From positions 744,001 through 808,000 of the forward strand of contig NZ_FQWU01000002.1 of the NCBI RefSeq assembly GCF_900129765.1: 64,000 nucleotides of DNA, written 5' to 3'. The position numbers and the translations under genes were made by a program. Below, one piece after another: positions 60,146 through 64,000 of this stretch (positions within the stretch are counted from its first letter, which is position 1; every line of letters begins with the position of its first letter). This stretch comes from Massilia sp. CF038. Its GTDB lineage: Bacteria; Pseudomonadota; Gammaproteobacteria; Burkholderiales; Burkholderiaceae_D. The notes beneath the pieces are model-generated. The model had not been told where the DNA came from, made no database searches, and worked only from the letters and a program-made list of their open reading frames with translations.

Positions 60146-62332
60146 TTAGTTGAAGCTCAAGGCGCCGCTGTTGGCATTGCTGACCTTCTTGCCTTTCAGG
60201 TCAATCGTAAAGCGGTCGCTCGGCTTGGCCGAACCCAGGCCCTTAAAGATCGCAAACACTTGCTTGAACTGTGACTGGAATGCGACTTGCACCGCGTTCT
60301 GGTCGGACGGTTTGTCGCCAATCCGCACCAGCGCTGTTGGCGCCGCCGGGAACGCTGCCATCAAGACTTTGTACTGGCTGACGCGTTCCGGGCCCATGTC
60401 GCGCAAGGCCAGCTCGCCCGCATACACCGTGCGGTGGAAGTCGCCATAGAAATCATAGGGTGTGATCTTGGCAAAGTCATCGAGCTTCAGAGCGGCTGCC
60501 GCGGCCAGTTTGTCGGCTTTCGCGGTGGCGTCAGCCCAGTCGGCAGTCAATTGCGCAGCGGACACTGGCGTACCCGCGACCACCCCTGCCGCCGTGCAGG
60601 CCGCAGTGATCGGCAACACGCCAGGGTTATCCTTCAATTGCGCCAGCGTGACACTGCTTTGCAGCTGCGACAGTATCAGCATCTGCTTGCCGTTGAGCGT
60701 GGTGGCCGCTTCTTTCATTTCGCATGGCCAGTATTCATCCATGAAACGCAGACGCGACAGCTCGCCGAAGTATTGGCGCGTGTAGTCGCCGTAGGAACGG
60801 GTATCAAGAATGGTCCGGTCCCAGCGCTTGGCCACGTCTGCCGGCAGCGTGCTGCCCTTCAGATAATCATTTTCGACCTGGTAGTAGGGGAACAGTTCAT
60901 TGAAGCGATTCACCGAACTCAAGGCCACGGTTTGCACATCGACCGTATCCAGGTCTTTGTAGGTGACGATCTTGTAGGCAGCGCCATACACAGCAAGCGA
61001 GGGCGACTGCACGTTGACGAGGTAGTTACCGTTGGCATCGGCGTAGTCGTTGGTGCCATTAAAGTGCATGTGCCCGCCCACGTGCATGCGCAAGCCAGTG
61101 GCTGCAACACCGGCTGATGTTGCCGCGTCCGGTACCCGCGCGGTCTGGAACGCGCCCGACTTGAACACGCCCTTCATCGCGTCGGTCTGGTTGGCATAAA
61201 AGTCCATGGTCGGATAGTGGGAGAAGGCCATCAACTGCTTGCCCTCGGCCTTGGCACGCGCCGTCACGGCCTTGATCCACTCGACCAGGAACATCTTGTG
61301 CGTCAGCACCTTGTTCCAGCCCGCATTGCCAGCGCCGTCGTAGCCACTGAACTTCTTTGGATTGGCCGGATCGAACTTGGCATTCGGGATGAAGACATTG
61401 GCATCAATGGAAAGCAGCCACAAGCCCTTTACTGGCTCCACCAGGTAGCTGCTGTCCACCATGCTGGTGCAGCGGGTAAATGGCTTGCCCAGCTTTGCCT
61501 CGCCTGCCGCTTTAAACGCACCGCCCGAGCCTTCGAGGCAGATTTCGAACTCGCGCTTGCTCACGGCCGATTGGGTCACTGCTTCATCGTAGCTGTATTT
61601 GTTGGCGGTGTATTTGCTGAAAGGGGTTTCCCAAAGAATGTCGGCCTTGTTGGGGTTAAAGCCAAACTCGCCCAGCTTGGTCATCAGCTTGTCGTAGCCC
61701 TGCTCCATCAACTGGTCGGTGCAAACCACGGTCGGGTCCTTGGCCACACAGGCAGCGTTGGAGGTCGCATACACTTTCTGCTCTTTGCCGTCCTTGGTCA
61801 AAAAATCGTTCTTGCCCGCTTCCATGTCGTCGAAGGGCTCGTTTGGATCATGGTTGCCCGGCGCCAGAAAGAAGCGCATGCCCTTGGCCTGGTATTCCTT
61901 GAGCACCTCGGCAATGCCGTCCACGTTCATGGGCTGGGCGTCGTCCGAGTAGTCGCCCGGAAAGGCGATGTGGCGGATGCCTTTGGCGTACGCGTCGTCC
62001 AGCGCTGCGCGGAAGGCGAAGTAGTTTTCGTTAAACAGCCGGGTCGAGGTCAGCTGCGCGTACATGGTGCGAATGGTCGCGTACTTGCCATCCTTGGTCG
62101 GAATGCCAGGAAACTGGGCATTCTTGAAATCGCCGTAAACGTTGTGAAAGTGAACGTCCGACATGAAGGCCACGCTGGTATTGGCGGCCACCACGGGCGG
62201 GCTGACTGGCTGTTGCGGCAAGGGTGCATTTTGCGCCGGCGGCGGGGAATCATCGCTGCCGCAGGCAGACAGCAAGGCCAGCACAACAGCGCCAGCAAAC
62301 GGCATCAGGCGAACGCGAAACAATCGGGACAT
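60146..62332 (-). CDS. Metallophosphoesterase lipoprotein
   Basis: 728 residues. The lipoprotein signal ends LLSACGS (Cys24). The metallophosphoesterase motifs appear in order: FMSDVHFHN (D and H), FPGDYSDD, APGNHDPNEP, MAFSHYP and VGGHMHFNG. It would be a periplasmic or surface phosphohydrolase with two metal ions. The last 200 residues are helical, of unknown role. It converges with the M23 gene; only two bases separate the terminator from its stop. Substrate unknown. Confidence 0.88.
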   Translation of the reverse strand: MSRLFRVRLMPFAGAVVLALLSACGSDDSPPPAQNAPLPQQPVSPPVVAANTSVAFMSDVHFHNVYGDFKNAQFPGIPTKDGKYATIRTMYAQLTSTRLFNENYFAFRAALDDAYAKGIRHIAFPGDYSDDAQPMNVDGIAEVLKEYQAKGMRFFLAPGNHDPNEPFDDMEAGKNDFLTKDGKEQKVYATSNAACVAKDPTVVCTDQLMEQGYDKLMTKLGEFGFNPNKADILWETPFSKYTANKYSYDEAVTQSAVSKREFEICLEGSGGAFKAAGEAKLGKPFTRCTSMVDSSYLVEPVKGLWLLSIDANVFIPNAKFDPANPKKFSGYDGAGNAGWNKVLTHKMFLVEWIKAVTARAKAEGKQLMAFSHYPTMDFYANQTDAMKGVFKSGAFQTARVPDAATSAGVAATGLRMHVGGHMHFNGTNDYADANGNYLVNVQSPSLAVYGAAYKIVTYKDLDTVDVQTVALSSVNRFNELFPYYQVENDYLKGSTLPADVAKRWDRTILDTRSYGDYTRQYFGELSRLRFMDEYWPCEMKEAATTLNGKQMLILSQLQSSVTLAQLKDNPGVLPITAACTAAGVVAGTPVSAAQLTADWADATAKADKLAAAAALKLDDFAKITPYDFYGDFHRTVYAGELALRDMGPERVSQYKVLMAAFPAAPTALVRIGDKPSDQNAVQVAFQSQFKQVFAIFKGLGSAKPSDRFTIDLKGKKVSNANSGALSFN

Positions 62333-62423
62333 GCAGTACTCCGGTCATTGAAAGTGCCGTGATGGTAGCGATTCCAGATTACCGCTTGATTACACAATAC
62401 CGTCCCGCGCGCGATTGCCATGC

Positions 62424-62455
62424 CGTGGAATGCCTCGCAAGGAGGCGATTCCACG
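62424..62455. terminator. Hairpin between SRPBCC and phosphoesterase genes
   Basis: An inverted repeat CGTGGAAT-GCCTC (62424-62436) with GAGGCGATTCCACG (62442-62455), one bulged base, lies 18 bases after the SRPBCC gene stop on the minus strand. No T-run. Confidence 0.5.
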
Positions 62456-62473
62456 CATGCAGCTGCCATTGCC

Positions 62474-62980
62474 TCAATGGCTTCCCGCCTGCCCAATTGC
62501 TGCGGGATGCAGCTTCCCTTCAGCAAGCAGCTCGCGCGTGCGTTTCAAGGTCGACAGCAAGGCAGTCTTGTACCCTTTTTCGCTGTCCATCCAGGCTTGC
62601 TCAGCCTGCTCTTCCGCACCGCCGGCGACCATGCCGCGCAGCCCGGTATAACAATAGAACTTGAGCTGTAGCGCCCCTGCTTCATCCTCGAACAGTTCGT
62701 TGACAATGACGCCTTCGCGCGGTCCGCTGACCTGAAAGAAGGACACCTTCGCCTCCGCTTCAAAGCCGATGATTTCCCGCAGGTCGTTCCCGGAAATCGT
62801 CGCCTCGCGCACGATGTGCGTGGCGCTCTCTTCCACCACATCACACCGGGTGCAAAGACCGGGCGGCAGGAACAAGCGTGCGTCGCGCGCCTTGCGCACC
62901 AGCCCCTCCCACACTTGCGCACGGGTCAACACGATTTCGCCCTCGGGGTTGACTGGTACTGTTGCAGTCGAATAGATCAT
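62474..62980 (-). CDS. SRPBCC (AtaL-like, DUF1857) protein
   Basis: 168 residues. The fold is suggested by MIYSTATVPVNPEGEIVLTRAQVWEGLVRKARDARLFLPP, ATISGNDLREIIGFEAEAKVSFFQVSGPREGVIVNEL and the C-terminal helix. This is the AtaL-like SRPBCC group, which binds hydrophobic ligands; no reaction is established. AAGGAG lies 7 bases before the ATG at 62980. It starts 10 bases after the NmrA stop, so the two form an operon. Confidence 0.82.
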   Translation of the reverse strand: MIYSTATVPVNPEGEIVLTRAQVWEGLVRKARDARLFLPPGLCTRCDVVEESATHIVREATISGNDLREIIGFEAEAKVSFFQVSGPREGVIVNELFEDEAGALQLKFYCYTGLRGMVAGGAEEQAEQAWMDSEKGYKTALLSTLKRTRELLAEGKLHPAAIGQAGSH

Positions 62981-62990
62981 CTTGTTCTCC

Positions 62991-63866
62991 TTAGTTGTGC
63001 GCAGGGGCCGCAATCTGGGCCACAAAGTCGCGGTAGGTGCGCAATGGACGGCCCAGCTTGGTAGTCAGGCGCGCCACATCGCCTTGCGCCGGCACCATGC
63101 CATCGCTGAGGAAACGTTCACCCATCATGCGCATGTCGTAAGCCATCCAGCCGGGCATGAAGTTGCGCATGTTTTGTTCGAATGCTGCGGTGTCATCGCC
63201 CGCATAGGCAATGGTCCGTCCCAACACCGCGGACCAGATGGCGGCGGCATCTGCGCCGGTCAGCGTATCGGGGCCCACCAGATTGATGCGCTCGAGCGGC
63301 ATCGGCCGCGTTGCATGGTTGCGGTGCAGCAGTTCGATTGCTGCGATCTCGGCAATGTCGCGCACATCGATCATGGCCAGGCCCTTGCTGCCGACTGGCA
63401 TTGGATACACGCCATAGCCTTGCACGACATCCTTGATCGTCAGCTCGTTGTCCATGAAGTAGGCAGGACGCAAGATGGTGGCGCTGAAACCCATTTGCTC
63501 GATCATGCGCTCGACGCCGTACTTGCCGGCAAAGTGAGGCACGTTGACGTAGCGGTCACTGTGCATGACCGACAGATACACCAGCCGTTCAATACCCGCT
63601 TCTTTCGCGATGTTGAGGGCAATGAGCGCCTGCGTGAACTCGTCGGCGGCAACGGCGTTCAGAAGGAACAGCGTTTTAACGCCCTGGAACGCACTGCGCA
63701 GGGAATCGGGATCGAGCAGATCGCCCTGCACAACGCTGACGCCGGCCGGGAAATCGGCCTTGGCGGGATCACGCACCAGCGCGCGCACATCGGCGCCGCG
63801 CGTGACGAGTTGCTGGATGACTTGGCGGCCGACTTGGCCAGTAGCGCCGGTAACGAGGATGGTCAT
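62991..63866 (-). CDS. NmrA-family NAD(P)-binding protein
   Basis: 291 residues. An atypical short-chain dehydrogenase: MTILVTGATGQVGRQVIQQL binds NAD(P), GDLLDPDSL and LVYLSVMHS follow, then the NmrA-type middle and a C-terminal cap. These proteins act as NAD(P)H sensors or quinone/azo reductases; which applies is unknown. AAGGAG precedes the ATG at 63866. First gene of the pair with the SRPBCC protein; divergent from a LysR-type gene, the usual arrangement for control by the LysR product. Confidence 0.88.
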   Translation of the reverse strand: MTILVTGATGQVGRQVIQQLVTRGADVRALVRDPAKADFPAGVSVVQGDLLDPDSLRSAFQGVKTLFLLNAVAADEFTQALIALNIAKEAGIERLVYLSVMHSDRYVNVPHFAGKYGVERMIEQMGFSATILRPAYFMDNELTIKDVVQGYGVYPMPVGSKGLAMIDVRDIAEIAAIELLHRNHATRPMPLERINLVGPDTLTGADAAAIWSAVLGRTIAYAGDDTAAFEQNMRNFMPGWMAYDMRMMGERFLSDGMVPAQGDVARLTTKLGRPLRTYRDFVAQIAAPAHN

Positions 63867-63939
63867 GTAATTCTCCTTTGTGGTTGAGGTGTAGTGCCAA
63901 TATAGGACTTCCACAGGTGGACCGAAAGACGGTATATTT

Positions 63940-63952
63940 AGACATACTGTCT
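63940..63952. promoter_or_regulatory. LysR-type binding site candidate
   Basis: AGACATACTGTCT is a 5-3-5 inverted repeat in the 100-base gap between the divergent NmrA and LysR genes, 14 bases before the LysR ATG. It fits the T-N11-A style of LysR operators. Confidence 0.5.
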
Positions 63953-63966
63953 CACTGGTGGAACAC

Positions 63967-64000
63967 ATGGACTTGCTCGCCTTAGTTGACTTCAACCTCG
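63967..64000 (+). CDS. N-terminus of a LysR-family regulator
   Basis: Only 11 codons are visible: MDLLALVDFNL. This opening is the usual start of LysR regulators (helix 1 of the winged helix). It is divergent from the NmrA/SRPBCC operon, which it likely controls. Called from the start motif and context, since most of the gene is outside the window. Confidence 0.65.
   Translation, partial: MDLLALVDFNL

Noticed and set aside
1-64000. Search for tRNA, rRNA, CRISPR arrays, insertion sequences, integrases and attachment sites.
   Set aside because: None seen by eye. A covariance-model scan (tRNAscan-SE, Infernal) would be needed to exclude small RNAs.

Overview
The window is 64 kb of GC-rich bacterial chromosome and fits a free-living betaproteobacterium of the Oxalobacteraceae (the Massilia / Duganella / Janthinobacterium group). 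That placement is an inference from the mix of families: a PEP-CTERM secreted protein, a Neisseria-type porin, a GH18 chitinase, many lipoproteins and secreted peptidases, MASE2 and hybrid histidine kinases, and paired DUF1800/DUF1501 proteins. Coding density is high. I see no rRNA, tRNA, CRISPR array, prophage, integrase or insertion sequence, so this looks like chromosomal backbone with lineage-specific secreted and signalling genes.

Layout. 0-5.8 kb: a minus-strand signalling operon (Crp/Fnr regulator, hybrid histidine kinase overlapping it by 4 bp, response regulator with PAS domain), then a compact porin and a secreted alpha/beta hydrolase. 5.8-12 kb: an M2 (ACE-like) peptidase, a lipoprotein with two DUF4394 copies, an RsbQ-like hydrolase coupled to an unknown gene, and a PEP-CTERM protein with a clear promoter and terminator. 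12-17.3 kb: a DUF3142 protein with a 739-residue secreted partner, two tandem Ala/Lys-rich small secreted proteins that look like acid-shock (Asr-type) proteins, and a metzincin-type lipoprotein. 17.3-22.8 kb: a 1060-residue ATPase/SARP-type regulator, a response regulator and a MASE2 histidine kinase. 22.8-25.3 kb: a Phe-rich leader peptide with a transcription-attenuator layout, then an EF-G paralogue. 25.4-33.4 kb: a DUF4349 lipoprotein, the DUF1800/DUF1501 pair, a Cys-motif membrane protein, a two-gene DUF2628 operon, an M23 peptidase and a 34-residue small protein.

33.4-44.3 kb: a HAF-repeat/PKD protein, a di-haem oxidoreductase carrying two discoidin domains, a HEASH/DUF4019 secreted protein, an M48-type peptidase and a 634-residue membrane protein. 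44.3-50.5 kb: a thioesterase divergent from a TetR regulator whose operator overlaps its own promoter, methionine aminopeptidase, a VOC protein, a DUF4157 (eCIS-core) protein with HELTH, a DUF2164 protein and a chitinase with a LacI-type operator. 50.8-64 kb: cupin and beta-hydroxyacid dehydrogenase, a subtilisin, an FAD monooxygenase, a GNAT gene coupled to an unusual HD-nucleotidyltransferase fusion, an AraC regulator, a second M23 paralogue, a metallophosphoesterase lipoprotein, and a SRPBCC/NmrA pair divergent from a LysR regulator.

Most genes sit alone or in pairs. The clearest co-operation is in the signalling operon at 1-3.7 kb, in the coupled pairs (9524-11028, 12147-15163, 29949-31621, 55705-57648, 62474-63866), and in the leader/EF-G unit. 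The strongest candidate for something undescribed is the attenuator in front of the EF-G paralogue; next are the HD-nucleotidyltransferase fusion, the isolated DUF4157 protein and the discoidin-tagged di-haem enzyme.
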